24,856 nucleotides of DNA, from the NCBI GenBank assembly GCA_035447605.1, contig DAOTHJ010000024.1, positions 1-24,856 of the forward strand, written 5' to 3'. How positions within the stretch are numbered: the stretch's first letter is position 1; each line of letters begins with the position of its first letter. This document shows, piece by piece, positions 1 to 7,882 of the stretch. The position numbers and the translations under genes were made by a program. The notes below the pieces were generated by a model. The model did no database searches, was not told the DNA's origin, and saw only the letters and a program-made list of their open reading frames with translations. The stretch is from UMGS1668 sp035447605. GTDB taxonomy: Bacteria; Bacillota; Clostridia; Oscillospirales; Ruminococcaceae.

Positions 1-1182
1 GCTCAGCTCACCAACGAGGAGGACATCCGGAAGAAGCTCGACGAGGGAAAAGTTACATTTTATATCGGCTTCGACGCCACGGCCGACAGCCTGCACGTCG
101 GGCACCTGCTCCAGCTGCTGATTATCCGCAGGATGATCAACGCCGGGCATGCGCCGATCCTGCTGCTCGGCACCGGAACCACGCTCGTCGGCGATCCGAC
201 CGGCAAAACCGACATGCGCAAGATGCTCTCTCCGGAAGAGATAGACTTCAACGCCGACCGCTTTCTCGATCAGATGAGGCAGATCGTCGATATCGACAAA
301 TGCATCGTCGCGCGCAACGGCGACTGGCTTAAAAAACTCGGATATATCGAATTCCTGCGCGATTACGGCGCCTATTTTTCCGTCAACCGGATGCTGACTG
401 CGGAATGTGTCCGCTCCCGTCTTGAACGCGGCTGTACCTTCCTCGAATTCAACTACATGATCATGCAGAGCTACGACTTCCTGGAGCTCAACCGCAGATA
501 CGGCTGCCTTATGGAGCTTGGCGGCGACGACCAGTGGTCCAATATCCTCGGCGGCGTCGAACTTGTGCGCAGGGTGGAGGATAAAGATGTCTACGGCATG
601 ACCTTCCAGCTGCTCACCACCAAAGAAGGCAAAAAGATGGGTAAGACTGAGGGCGGTGCCGTCTGGCTCAGCCCCGACAAGACATCTCCCTTTGATTTCT
701 TCCAGTATTGGAGGAACGTCGCCGACGCGGACGTCATCAAATGCCTCAAATTCCTGACGTTTATCCCGGTTGAGGAGATCGAGGAGATGGAGCGCACGAT
801 GACCGGCAGCGACCTCAACAAGGCAAAGGAGACGCTCGCCTACGAGGTCACGAAGATCGTCCATGGGGAAGAGGAAGCCGCCAAAGCGCTCGAGGCCGCA
901 CGCGCGCTCTTTTCCGAAAACGCCTCCTCCGAACACATGCCCACCACTCCGCTTTCGGATGCCGATTTTACCGACGGGAAGATTCTCGTCACCGACGCGC
1001 TCATCAAGACCGGATTGACCAAGTCCCGCGGCGAGGGCAAACGCCTGATTGCGGACGGCGGCATCTGCGTCAATGAGGATAAGATCACCGATGCATCCGC
1101 CGTGATCGAAAAGACGGCGTTTGAAAACGAAGTCATTCTCAAAAAGGGCAAAAAGATTTTTTATAAGCTCGTTCTGGAATAA
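1..1182 (+). CDS. tyrS: Tyrosine--tRNA ligase, 5' end cut by the window
   Basis: Class I aminoacyl-tRNA synthetase that charges tRNA-Tyr with tyrosine in the cytoplasm. The frame is open from base 1 and about 393 residues are visible before the TAA at 1180-1182. The reading frame upstream of the first ATG (133) already holds conserved sequence, so the true start lies outside the window, probably some 10-20 codons away. The HIGH signature appears as HVGH within ADSLHVGHLLQL, the KMSKS loop as KMGKT followed by EGG, and the GDPTGK stretch is typical of the family. The last ~70 residues (SRGEGKRLIADGGICVNEDK) form the S4-like RNA-binding domain. It is followed by a gap with a bidirectional terminator, so it ends its own transcription unit. 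Any T-box leader would lie outside the window. Confidence 0.95.
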   Translation, partial: AQLTNEEDIRKKLDEGKVTFYIGFDATADSLHVGHLLQLLIIRRMINAGHAPILLLGTGTTLVGDPTGKTDMRKMLSPEEIDFNADRFLDQMRQIVDIDKCIVARNGDWLKKLGYIEFLRDYGAYFSVNRMLTAECVRSRLERGCTFLEFNYMIMQSYDFLELNRRYGCLMELGGDDQWSNILGGVELVRRVEDKDVYGMTFQLLTTKEGKKMGKTEGGAVWLSPDKTSPFDFFQYWRNVADADVIKCLKFLTFIPVEEIEEMERTMTGSDLNKAKETLAYEVTKIVHGEEEAAKALEAARALFSENASSEHMPTTPLSDADFTDGKILVTDALIKTGLTKSRGEGKRLIADGGICVNEDKITDASAVIEKTAFENEVILKKGKKIFYKLVLE

Positions 1183-1408
1183 AAAATCAGTTCGGCCGTA
1201 CTTGCGTTTCAGGCGGCAGATGACGTCGATTCGCTTCAATGCGGTTTTGAAGAATAGGGACGAATTCCTGTTCGTCGGTACAAAAGTCGATCTTGGTCCC
1301 GATCCCATCCCGGACGCGGCGCTCCCGCGGAAGATTTTTCGGTCGCGCCCGTGATTCGTTTGGAACCGTCAGCGGTATTTTCCAAGCATGCTTTCCAAAC
1401 TCATAAAT
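1183..1408. other. Gap after tyrS, no gene recognised
   Basis: About 225 bases between the tyrS stop and the first terminator arm. Short open stretches exist on the minus strand but have no ribosome binding site, and they run on into antisense of the lipoprotein gene. No repeat, RNA gene or promoter could be supported here. Confidence 0.5.
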
Positions 1409-1464
1409 AAAAAAACATCCGCACAGGAGAGCCGTTTCAGGCTTTTCGGTGCGGATGTTTTTTT
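1409..1464. terminator. Bidirectional rho-independent terminator between tyrS and the lipoprotein operon
   Basis: The arms 1409-1424 (A-run plus ACATCCGCAC) and 1449-1464 (GTGCGGATGT plus T-run) are perfectly complementary over 16 bases around a 24-base loop. A-run and T-run flank the GC core, so it can stop transcription from either side. It serves tyrS on plus and is a second barrier for the lipoprotein operon on minus. Confidence 0.85.
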
Positions 1465-1519
1465 TATCGTGGCGCAGATGCGGCAAAACGGCCGACATGG
1501 CGGGATTTCGGCATATAAA

Positions 1520-1547
1520 AATTACCCGCCGGTCAGGGCGGGCAATT
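1520..1547 (-). terminator. Terminator of the lipoprotein operon
   Basis: Arms 1537-1547 and 1520-1530 pair over 11 bases on the minus strand (one G-U pair). A short U-rich stretch (TTTTTATA) follows at 1519-1512. It lies about 40 bases after the stop of the 318-residue lipoprotein. Confidence 0.7.
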
Positions 1548-1589
1548 CCAATGCTTTCGGCAGGCTTCGCAATTGAGGCGGGGCCTGTT

Positions 1590-2546
1590 TTATTTTGCTG
1601 TTTCGATAGTGACGGTGGAAAGCATCGTGTCAAGACGATCGGACCATTCGGTGTTACCCGCGGCGAAGCTGTATTCAAACAGCAGGCGCGTCGTTCCGGT
1701 GTCGTAGACAAAGAACCGGTATTCTGCACCGTCTTTCGTATAGCTGACGGTAAGAACCGGATAGGCTCCGGTTCCCATGTAGGAAGTGCTCTGTTTGGCA
1801 TCATCCACGCCGCTTTGCAGGACAAGTCCGGACTGAAGCTCCGCTGCGGAGGAATCCGGGTAACCCTGCACGGCAAAATATGTTCCATTCAGCGGCTCGC
1901 TGTTTTCAATCGCCTGGAAATGATCGTTCTCCGCGCTGAAGCAGGAGGGATCATACACCAGGGAATACCCCAGTTCGCTCCGATAGCTTTCATCGGAATC
2001 CTCCGGCAGATCCATACCGACTCCGGTATAAATTGCGCCGAAAAGGGTCTTTGCGGCGTCTTCCTGCCAAGGATAGTAGTCCGAGGTAATTCCGGCGTCT
2101 TCCATCAGGCCGGCCGCATTTTCGCCGGCGAGCTCTTTTGCGGCATAATAAATGTCGCTGATCTGTTGGGCGAACAATGTTTTGTCTTCTTCCGTCAGAT
2201 TGTCGAACCATCCCTGCACCGCGGAAGCGATTGCATCCGGTTCCGGCTGATTCTTTGCGTACCAGTCAAGAAGCGCGGCGGCTTTGATCGCGGCGGAGAG
2301 GGAACAGCCGGCAGTACCGGGCCAGTAATTCGCAGAGATGTCGTTCAGGATCGCGGTCATCGCGGGAAACGGATCCGTTGCAGCGGATACCGCCTCCGAA
2401 GTTTCAGGAACGGAGTTCGGCTCAACCGTAATCTCCGTCTCAGAAGTTTCCTGCTCCGGTACGGATTGGGTCCCGGAATCCGAGCATCCGGCGAGCATGG
2501 CCAAAACCAGCATACCGGAGAGGATTATACTAAGAATCTTTTTCAT
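1590..2546 (-). CDS. Predicted lipoprotein of unknown function, 318 residues
   Basis: Not recognised as a named family. The N-terminus is a lipoprotein signal: MKK, a hydrophobic stretch and the lipobox LAGC with Cys21 as the likely lipidated residue. Residues 22-60 are rich in Ser, Thr, Glu and Pro and resemble a linker across the cell wall. Residues 60-175 look helical. The C-terminal part from about residue 188 (YSLVYDPSCF to the end) alternates hydrophobic residues like a beta-rich domain; a similarity to DcrB/PsbP-like folds is only a guess. The leader before the ATG (CAGAAAAGAGGATT) is nearly the same as that of the small lipoprotein upstream, and the gap between them is 39 bases, so the two are probably one operon. 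It ends at the terminator at 1520-1547. Confidence 0.8.
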   Translation of the reverse strand: MKKILSIILSGMLVLAMLAGCSDSGTQSVPEQETSETEITVEPNSVPETSEAVSAATDPFPAMTAILNDISANYWPGTAGCSLSAAIKAAALLDWYAKNQPEPDAIASAVQGWFDNLTEEDKTLFAQQISDIYYAAKELAGENAAGLMEDAGITSDYYPWQEDAAKTLFGAIYTGVGMDLPEDSDESYRSELGYSLVYDPSCFSAENDHFQAIENSEPLNGTYFAVQGYPDSSAAELQSGLVLQSGVDDAKQSTSYMGTGAYPVLTVSYTKDGAEYRFFVYDTGTTRLLFEYSFAAGNTEWSDRLDTMLSTVTIETAK

Positions 2547-2585
2547 TCCACAATCCTCTTTTCTGTGTTCTGTCGTTGAACCTTA

Positions 2586-2912
2586 TCAGGCAGCGGTAGA
2601 AGTAGTCGCGTCGGCCGGAACGGATTCAACCGGAGTCTCAGTCTCCGCAGTTTCCGGAGCGGTTTCAGAAGTTTCCGGAGCGGTTTCGGAAGTAGCAGTC
2701 TCGGTCTCAGAGGTTTCTTCAACCGGGGTCTCGGTGGAGGCCGGCTCAGTTACGGCTTCAGATTCCGGGGCTTCAGTGGATTCCGGCTCGGTTGCAACTT
2801 CAGATTCGGAGGTTTCCGGCTCGGAGGTCGGCGGGGTTTCAGAATCTTTGCATCCGGTGAACATCATCAGAAGCAGCGTAGCAACAAGAATCGCACTAAT
2901 AATCTTTTTCAT
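2586..2912 (-). CDS. Small Glu/Thr/Ser/Pro-rich lipoprotein, 108 residues
   Basis: Starts MKKIIS and has a hydrophobic core ending in the lipobox FTGC (Cys21), so it should be exported and lipid-anchored on the outer face of the membrane. The remaining ~87 residues are nearly all E, T, S, P, A and V with imperfect repeats of SETAPE and TEPEST type. No folded domain is evident. The DNA is correspondingly repetitive around 2650-2720. It resembles the signal peptide plus linker of the downstream 318-residue lipoprotein with the C-terminal domain missing, which suggests duplication followed by loss, or a cell-wall spacer protein. The ribosome site AGAGGA precedes the ATG, and a near-consensus promoter lies 39-66 bases upstream. 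Real expression is likely given the promoter; function is unknown. Confidence 0.75.
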   Translation of the reverse strand: MKKIISAILVATLLLMMFTGCKDSETPPTSEPETSESEVATEPESTEAPESEAVTEPASTETPVEETSETETATSETAPETSETAPETAETETPVESVPADATTSTAA

Positions 2913-2950
2913 TCAAAAAATCCTCTTTTCTGCGCTTTTGCGCGTTTCCT

Positions 2951-2978
2951 ATTATAACCTACACGTCCGGGAAGTCAA
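2951..2978 (-). promoter_or_regulatory. Sigma-A promoter of the lipoprotein operon
   Basis: On the minus strand TTGACT (2978-2973), a 16-base spacer and TATAAT (2956-2951). Near-consensus. The transcript should begin around 2944, about 32 bases before the small lipoprotein ATG. Confidence 0.85.
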
Positions 2979-3056
2979 GTACTATTTTTTTAATAAAAAA
3001 TGTCGTTTCCGTGAAGTATATGCGAAAGTTCATTGTGAAGTTAATTGGCTTTACAT

Positions 3057-3947
3057 TTATGGGATAAGCATGTATTTTCGAAGAATTTCTTCCAAATGCT
3101 CAGCTTTTCGGGATTCCATCCGGCACAGAGGAGCCCTGCATTCGCCGACATTGAAGCCGATCAGCCACATCGCTTCCTTGACCGGAATCGGGTTCACATC
3201 GCTGAAAAGTGCGTCGATCAGCGGCATCAGAAGAATCTGTTTTCTTGCGGCTTTGGCGGTTTCTCCTGCAAAATAGTCCACGCACATCTGATGTACTTCC
3301 TCCGGCACAACATTGCTGAGCACGGAGATGATCCCTTTGCCGCCCAGAGAGAGAATCGGCACGATATATTCGTCGCCGCCGGAATAGACTTCGAGCGCAT
3401 CGCCGCAGAGATCCCGGATGCGGGCCACCTGCGCGATATTGCCTGAGGCCTCCTTAACCGCATAAATATATTCGTTCTCCGCGAGGATGGCGCAGGTCTC
3501 CGGCGCGATGTTCATGCCCGTGCGCGAAGGGACGTTGTAGAGGATCATCGGCAGACATGCATGGTTTGCGATTCGGTTGTAATGCTCCACGAGGCCCTGC
3601 TGGGACGTTTTGTTGTAGTATGGGGTTACGACAAGAATGGCGTCGGCTCCGGCATTCCGGGCGCTCATGGCAAGCCTCACCGCATGCGCCGTGTCGTTGC
3701 TGCCGGCGCCGGCGATCAGCGGCACCCGGCCCGCGATCGTCTCTTTGGCCACAAGCGTGATTTTATATTGCTCGTCGTCGGAGAGCGTCGCGCATTCTCC
3801 GGTCGTTCCATTCACGACGATCGCATCGACGCCGGCTGCGATCTGATTTTCAATCAGCTCCTGAAGACGCGGATAATCGACGGACAGGTCGTCTTTCATC
3901 GGCGTCACAAGAGCGGTTCCACATCCCGTAAAAATGGTTTGTTTCAT
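3057..3947 (-). CDS. dapA: 4-hydroxy-tetrahydrodipicolinate synthase
   Basis: Class I (Schiff-base) aldolase that condenses pyruvate with aspartate semialdehyde, the committed step of diaminopimelate and lysine synthesis. At 296 residues it has the usual family length. Signatures seen: GTTGE at 47-51, TPYYNK with Tyr111, ILYNVPSRTG with Tyr137 and Arg142, and AVKEASGN with the Schiff-base lysine Lys165. These match the E. coli Thr44, Tyr107, Tyr133, Arg138 and Lys161 with a constant shift of four. The ATG is preceded by GGAGG at nine bases. It follows asd by 79 bases on the same strand, so it is fed with the product of its neighbour. The ribosome site lies inside a perfect inverted repeat, suggesting separate control of dapA. 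No clear terminator follows. Confidence 0.97.
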   Translation of the reverse strand: MKQTIFTGCGTALVTPMKDDLSVDYPRLQELIENQIAAGVDAIVVNGTTGECATLSDDEQYKITLVAKETIAGRVPLIAGAGSNDTAHAVRLAMSARNAGADAILVVTPYYNKTSQQGLVEHYNRIANHACLPMILYNVPSRTGMNIAPETCAILAENEYIYAVKEASGNIAQVARIRDLCGDALEVYSGGDEYIVPILSLGGKGIISVLSNVVPEEVHQMCVDYFAGETAKAARKQILLMPLIDALFSDVNPIPVKEAMWLIGFNVGECRAPLCRMESRKAEHLEEILRKYMLIP

Positions 3948-3956
3948 ATAAAAATA

Positions 3957-3995
3957 CCTCCGCAGTCAGAATCATAAATTCCTATGCTGCGGAGG
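3957..3995 (-). promoter_or_regulatory. Hairpin between asd and dapA that covers the dapA ribosome binding site
   Basis: CCTCCGCAG (minus strand, 3995-3987) pairs perfectly over nine bases with CTGCGGAGG (3965-3957), with a 21-base loop. The 3' arm contains the GGAGG Shine-Dalgarno of dapA, nine bases from the ATG. TATTTTTAT follows the stem, so the same structure could act as a weak attenuator after asd. No known riboswitch is recognised; it is far too short for a lysine riboswitch. Confidence 0.7.
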
Positions 3996-4026
3996 CTTTA
4001 ATTATTCGGTTTGTGTCTCCTTACGC

Positions 4027-5109
4027 TTAACGGTCGAAATAACCTTCGGCCGCCAGCAGTTCGGCCAACAGGACGCCGCCACCCGCCGCGCCGCGCAGGG
4101 TGTTGTGCGCGAGGCAAACAAATTTATAATCATATTGACTGTCCTCACGGAGACGGCCGATTGTTACGCCCATGCCGTTTTCGTAATCACGGTCGAGCTT
4201 TGCCTGCGGGCGGTCCGGCTCCTCAAAATATTTGAGAAACTGTTTCGGCGCGCTCGGAAGGCCGAGTTCCTGCGGCTTTGCGGAAAAAGAGGCCCATTTC
4301 TCCTTGATTTCCTCTATGGACGGCTTCCGTTCAAAGGAGACGAATACCGCCGCCATGTGGCCGTCGCTGACCGGAACGCGGAGACACTGGGTCGTAATGG
4401 CAGGGGAGGCGGCCGGGATAATTTCGTTGCCCTCGATCGTTCCCCAAACCTTCAGCGGCTCCTTTTCGCTTTTTTCTTCCTCGCCGCCGATATAAGGGAT
4501 CAGGTTGTCGACCATCTCCGGCCAGCGCTCAAAGGTCTTTCCCGCGCCGGAGATCGCCTGATAGGTGCAGGCGAGAACTTTGGTGATGCCGAATTCGCGC
4601 AGCGGATGGAGCGCCGGAACGTAGCACTGAATCGAACAGTTGGATTTGACGGCGATAAAACCGCGTTTGGTGCCGAGGCGTTCCCTCTGGGCGCGGATGA
4701 TTTCCGTGTGCTCAGGATTGAGCTCCGGAATGATCATCGGCACATCCGGCACCATGCGGTTGGCGCTGTTGTTGGAAAGGACCGGGCACTCCAGCTTCGC
4801 GTAGCGTTCCTCGAGCGCTTTTGTTTCGTCCTTTTTTAGAGCGATCGCACAGAAAACAAAGTCGACCATGGAGGCAATCTCCTCCGCATCGGCCTCGGCA
4901 TCGTAAATCACCATATCTTTGACGGAGTCCGGCATCGGGGAAGTCATCGCCCATCTCCATCCCGCGGCCTCCTCATACGTCTGGCCTTTGGACCGGGCGG
5001 AAGCGGCAAGTACTTTGATATGGAACCACGGATGATCCGCCAGCAAGGTGATAAACCGCTGGCCGACCATGCCGGTTGCCCCCAAAATGCCGACATTATA
5101 CTCTTTCAT
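4027..5109 (-). CDS. asd: Aspartate-semialdehyde dehydrogenase
   Basis: NADP-dependent reduction of aspartyl phosphate to aspartate semialdehyde, the branch point to lysine, threonine and methionine. The 360-residue protein begins with the Rossmann motif GATGMVGQ (residues 10-17). The catalytic cysteine is Cys158 in SNCSIQC, and the active-site histidine is His251 in DGHMAAV. Overall it resembles the archaeal/fungal-type branch of the enzyme rather than the E. coli type, as in many Clostridia. The ribosome site GAGGAGGG precedes the ATG. It is first in an operon with dapA, and its promoter overlaps that of the divergent queA. Confidence 0.96.
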   Translation of the reverse strand: MKEYNVGILGATGMVGQRFITLLADHPWFHIKVLAASARSKGQTYEEAAGWRWAMTSPMPDSVKDMVIYDAEADAEEIASMVDFVFCAIALKKDETKALEERYAKLECPVLSNNSANRMVPDVPMIIPELNPEHTEIIRAQRERLGTKRGFIAVKSNCSIQCYVPALHPLREFGITKVLACTYQAISGAGKTFERWPEMVDNLIPYIGGEEEKSEKEPLKVWGTIEGNEIIPAASPAITTQCLRVPVSDGHMAAVFVSFERKPSIEEIKEKWASFSAKPQELGLPSAPKQFLKYFEEPDRPQAKLDRDYENGMGVTIGRLREDSQYDYKFVCLAHNTLRGAAGGGVLLAELLAAEGYFDR

Positions 5110-5133
5110 GTGACATCCCTCCTCAAAAATCGG

Positions 5134-5162
5134 TTGAAATCAAAATATATATGCAATATAAT
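5134..5162 (+). promoter_or_regulatory. Promoter of queA-tgt
   Basis: TTGAAA (5134-5139), 17-base spacer, TATAAT (5157-5162). Expected transcript start near 5169. It overlaps the asd promoter on the other strand. Confidence 0.8.
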
Positions 5163-5186
5163 ATATTGGTTACCCCCGAAAGTCAA
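5158..5186 (-). promoter_or_regulatory. Promoter of asd-dapA
   Basis: On the minus strand TTGACT (5186-5181), 17-base spacer, TATTAT (5163-5158). Expected transcript start near 5151, giving a ~40-base leader. The -10 occupies almost the same bases as the -10 of the opposite queA promoter. Confidence 0.8.
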
Positions 5187-5212
5187 TTGTTATGGAAAGT
5201 GTTTTGGAAAAA

Positions 5213-6238
5213 ATGAAAACAAGCGAATTTTATTTCGACCTGCCCGAAGAGCTGATTGCCCAGCACCCGGTCGATCCCAGAGATTCCTGCCGGATGCTCT
5301 GGCTCGACCGGAAAACCGGAGCCATCCGGCATCAGCATTTTTATGATCTTCCCGATCTTCTCGAGCCGGGCGACCTGCTGGTGCTCAACGATTCCCGCGT
5401 CCTGCCGGCGAGGTTGATCGGGCAGCGGGAGGATACTGGCTCTCCGATTGAGTTTCTGCTCCTGAATCAGCATGAGCTGGATGACTGGGAGACGCTCGTC
5501 CGCCCCGGCAAACATGCCAAGATTGGAAAACGGTTTGTCTTCGGCGGCGGCCTGCTCCGCGCCGAGGTGACCGATATCATCGAGGACGGCAACCGAATCG
5601 TCAGATTTGAGCACGAAGGCAGTATCTACAACGTACTCGATCAGATCGGCCGGATGCCGCTGCCGCCGTACATCACGGAGGAACTCCGGAACAACGAGGA
5701 TTATCAGAACGTCTACTCCGAGCCGGTGGGTTCCGCCGCCGCGCCGACCGCCGGCCTCCATTTTACGAACGAGCTGCTCGATAAAATCCGCGACAAGGGC
5801 ATCGGCACGGCGTTTGTGACGCTGCATGTCGGGCTTGGGACATTCCGCCCGGTCAAGGCGGAGAACATCGAGAACCACATCATGCACTCGGAACATTATA
5901 TGCTGTCGCAGGAAACTGCCGACAGGATCAACGAGACGAAGGCCGCCGGCCACCGTGTGATCGCGGTTGGAACCACCTCCTGCCGGACGCTCGAATCCGT
6001 GGCCGCAAAATGCGGAAAGATTCAGGCCGACGACGACACCACTAGTATTTTTATCTATCCCGGATTTGAATACAAGGTGCTCGACGGGCTGATTACCAAT
6101 TTTCATCTGCCGGAGAGCACGCTGATTATGCTGGTATCCGCCTTTGCCGGCTACGAAAACGTCATGCACGCCTATGAGGTCGCCGTGGAGGAGAAATACC
6201 GCTTTTTCTCGTTCGGCGACAGCATGTTCATTGGATAA
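5213..6238 (+). CDS. queA: tRNA preQ1(34) S-adenosylmethionine ribosyltransferase-isomerase
   Basis: Transfers and isomerises the ribosyl part of S-adenosylmethionine onto preQ1 at tRNA position 34, giving epoxyqueuosine. The protein is 341 residues from the ATG at 5213. Family stretches seen are FDLPEELIAQHP near the N-terminus, the segment DLLVLNDSRVLPARL, GSAAAPTAGLHFT, HVGLGTFRPV and the C-terminal FHLPESTLIMLVSAFAG. An ATG seven codons earlier (5192) is in frame, but it has no ribosome site and adds residues not typical of the family; the chosen ATG has GGAAA ahead of it. The next gene tgt starts nine bases after the stop, so the two queuosine genes are co-transcribed. Confidence 0.95.
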   Translation: MKTSEFYFDLPEELIAQHPVDPRDSCRMLWLDRKTGAIRHQHFYDLPDLLEPGDLLVLNDSRVLPARLIGQREDTGSPIEFLLLNQHELDDWETLVRPGKHAKIGKRFVFGGGLLRAEVTDIIEDGNRIVRFEHEGSIYNVLDQIGRMPLPPYITEELRNNEDYQNVYSEPVGSAAAPTAGLHFTNELLDKIRDKGIGTAFVTLHVGLGTFRPVKAENIENHIMHSEHYMLSQETADRINETKAAGHRVIAVGTTSCRTLESVAAKCGKIQADDDTTSIFIYPGFEYKVLDGLITNFHLPESTLIMLVSAFAGYENVMHAYEVAVEEKYRFFSFGDSMFIG

Positions 6239-6247
6239 GGAGAAAAC

Positions 6248-7378
6248 ATGTTTACTATACTCAAAACCGAGGACCGGGCAAGAAGGGGAACGCTGGAGAC
6301 CATCCACGGCACCGTGCAGACGCCCGCTTTTATGAACGTCGCAACCTGCGGTGCCATCAAGGGCGGCATTGATTCCTTCGATCTCAAGGATCTGCACTGT
6401 CAGGTGGCGCTCTGCAACACCTACCATCTTTCGCTCCGCCCGGGCGACGAAGTGGTCCGCGACCTCGGCGGTCTGCACCGCTTTATGAACTGGGATCGCC
6501 CGATTCTGACCGACAGCGGCGGCTTTCAGGTATTTTCTCTCGCAAAGCTGCGCAAAATCAAAGAGGAGGGCGTCTATTTCCATTCCCATTTGGATGGCCA
6601 CGCGATCTTTATGGGCCCGGAGGAGAGCATCCGCATCCAGTCGAACCTCGCCTCCACGATCGCCATGGCGTTTGACGAGTGCGTCGAGAACCCCGCGCCG
6701 AAATCCTACGCGGCCCAGTCCTGCAAGCGAACCGTGCGCTGGCTCTACCGCTGCCGGGACGAGATGGAGCGCCTCAACGCGCTGGATACGACGATCAATC
6801 CGAACCAGATGCTCTTCGGCATTAACCAGGGATGCACGTTCTCCGATCTGCGCATCGAAAATATGCAGGAGATCGCGGAGCTGAATCTCGACGGGTATGC
6901 CATCGGCGGCCTTGCGGTGGGGGAACCTGCCTCGGAGATGTACCGGATTATCGGCGATGTCGAGCCCTACATGCCGGCGGATAAGCCCCGTTATCTGATG
7001 GGCGTCGGCACGCCGGTCAACATCATCGAGGCCGTCCATCTCGGCGTCGATCTCTTCGACTGCGTGATGCCGAGCCGCAATGCCCGCCACGGCACGCTTT
7101 TTACATGGGAGGGCATCCGGAACCTCAATAACGAACGCTATATCCGCGACGACGGCCCGATCGACCCGGAATGCCAGTGCCCGACCTGCCGTCTCCACAG
7201 CCGCGCCTATATCCGGCATCTGCTGCGTTCTGAGGAGCTGCTCGCGCACAGGCTCACGGTTCAGCACAACCTGTTTTTCTATAATACGCTGATGGAACGC
7301 ATCCGCGCGGCCATCGAAACCGGGACCTTTGAGGAATTCCGCGCGAAATATGTGCCGATTCTTGGGAGAAGAATCTGA
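6248..7378 (+). CDS. tgt: tRNA-guanine transglycosylase (queuine/preQ1 type)
   Basis: Exchanges guanine at the wobble position of GUN-anticodon tRNAs for preQ1, the step before QueA. It is 376 residues, the usual length. Asp89 in LTDSGGFQVFSL is the general acid/base, and Asp271 in LFDCVMPSRNARHG is the nucleophile. The zinc site is Cys309, Cys311, Cys314 (CQCPTC) and His340, matching the Zymomonas enzyme with a constant shift of nine. AAGGAG lies six bases before the ATG and directly after the queA stop, indicating an operon with queA. A new promoter for yajC begins directly after its stop. Confidence 0.97.
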   Translation: MFTILKTEDRARRGTLETIHGTVQTPAFMNVATCGAIKGGIDSFDLKDLHCQVALCNTYHLSLRPGDEVVRDLGGLHRFMNWDRPILTDSGGFQVFSLAKLRKIKEEGVYFHSHLDGHAIFMGPEESIRIQSNLASTIAMAFDECVENPAPKSYAAQSCKRTVRWLYRCRDEMERLNALDTTINPNQMLFGINQGCTFSDLRIENMQEIAELNLDGYAIGGLAVGEPASEMYRIIGDVEPYMPADKPRYLMGVGTPVNIIEAVHLGVDLFDCVMPSRNARHGTLFTWEGIRNLNNERYIRDDGPIDPECQCPTCRLHSRAYIRHLLRSEELLAHRLTVQHNLFFYNTLMERIRAAIETGTFEEFRAKYVPILGRRI

Positions 7379-7385
7379 TTTTTTC

Positions 7386-7414
7386 TTGCAAGGATTCAAT
7401 ATTTATACTATAAT
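7386..7414 (+). promoter_or_regulatory. Promoter of yajC
   Basis: TTGCAA (7386-7391), 17-base spacer, TATAAT (7409-7414), just after the tgt stop. Expected start near 7421, giving a ~40-base leader with a short stem AGCCCGGAAAGGGCC ahead of the ribosome site. Confidence 0.8.
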
Positions 7415-7461
7415 GAAACACATAGCCCGGAAAGGGCCAAAACGGAGGTGCAAGTTAACCG

Positions 7462-7818
7462 ATGCTCAATTATTTACCTTTTGTCACCGCGCTTGCCGAA
7501 GGAACGGAAGCGGACGCTGCTTCCGGAGGTACTCTCGGCGAGAGTCTGATCAGTTTTTTGCCGATCGTTGCCGTCCTGATCGTCTTCTATTTCGTGCTGA
7601 TCCGCCCGCAGCAGAAGCAGCAGAAAAAAGCGGACCAGATGCGCAATTCGCTGGAAGTCGGCGATGAAATCATCACTGCCGGCGGCGTAATCGGCAGAGT
7701 ACTCTCTATCAAAGAGGACAACATCATCATCGAAACCGGCGGCGACCGCAGCAAGCTGAGAATCGCCAAATGGGCCATCCAGCAGAATAACACCGTTCAC
7801 GAGGATCAGAACAAATAA
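7462..7818 (+). CDS. yajC: Preprotein translocase subunit YajC
   Basis: Small accessory membrane protein of the Sec translocon. The 118 residues show a single membrane helix (about 29-47, SFLPIVAVLIVFYFVLI), the conserved RPQQKQQKK at its cytoplasmic end and the SH3-like part VGDEIITAGGVIGRV. The first ~25 residues, rich in Ala, Gly and Glu, are outside. A GGAGGTG ribosome site lies 13 bases before the ATG, rather far. The order tgt, yajC and then Sec genes is common in bacteria. Here secDF does not follow; a TIGR04086 gene and the SCIFF genes take that place. Confidence 0.95.
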   Translation: MLNYLPFVTALAEGTEADAASGGTLGESLISFLPIVAVLIVFYFVLIRPQQKQQKKADQMRNSLEVGDEIITAGGVIGRVLSIKEDNIIIETGGDRSKLRIAKWAIQQNNTVHEDQNK

Positions 7819-7835
7819 TTCAATTCATAAACCGG

Positions 7836-7874
7836 CTCCTGAAAGCATACAGTAAATCAGGCTGCTTTCGGGAG
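7836..7874 (+). promoter_or_regulatory. Hairpin overlapping the ribosome site of the TIGR04086 gene
   Basis: CTCCTGAAAGCA (7836-7847) and TGCTTTCGGGAG (7863-7874) pair over 12 bases with one G-U pair and a 15-base loop. The 3' arm covers most of the GGGAGGGA Shine-Dalgarno (7870-7877). No T-run follows, so it is more likely a translation control element than a terminator. Confidence 0.6.
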
Positions 7875-7882
7875 GGATCGAC

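Noticed and set aside
1449..2579. A 376-codon plus-strand open frame opposite the 318-residue lipoprotein
   Set aside because: The minus-strand gene has a lipobox, ribosome site, promoter and terminator; the plus frame has none and starts inside a terminator.
2640..2830. Repetitive DNA as a possible CRISPR or tandem-repeat array
   Set aside because: The repeats are imperfect, irregularly spaced and in frame, explained by the Glu/Thr/Ser/Pro-rich coding sequence.
5183..7399. A 738-codon open frame on the minus strand across queA and tgt
   Set aside because: It is antisense to two certain enzymes with complete catalytic motifs. Long antisense frames are common in GC-rich codon-biased genes, and its product is an Arg/Ala/Asp-rich sequence without family features.
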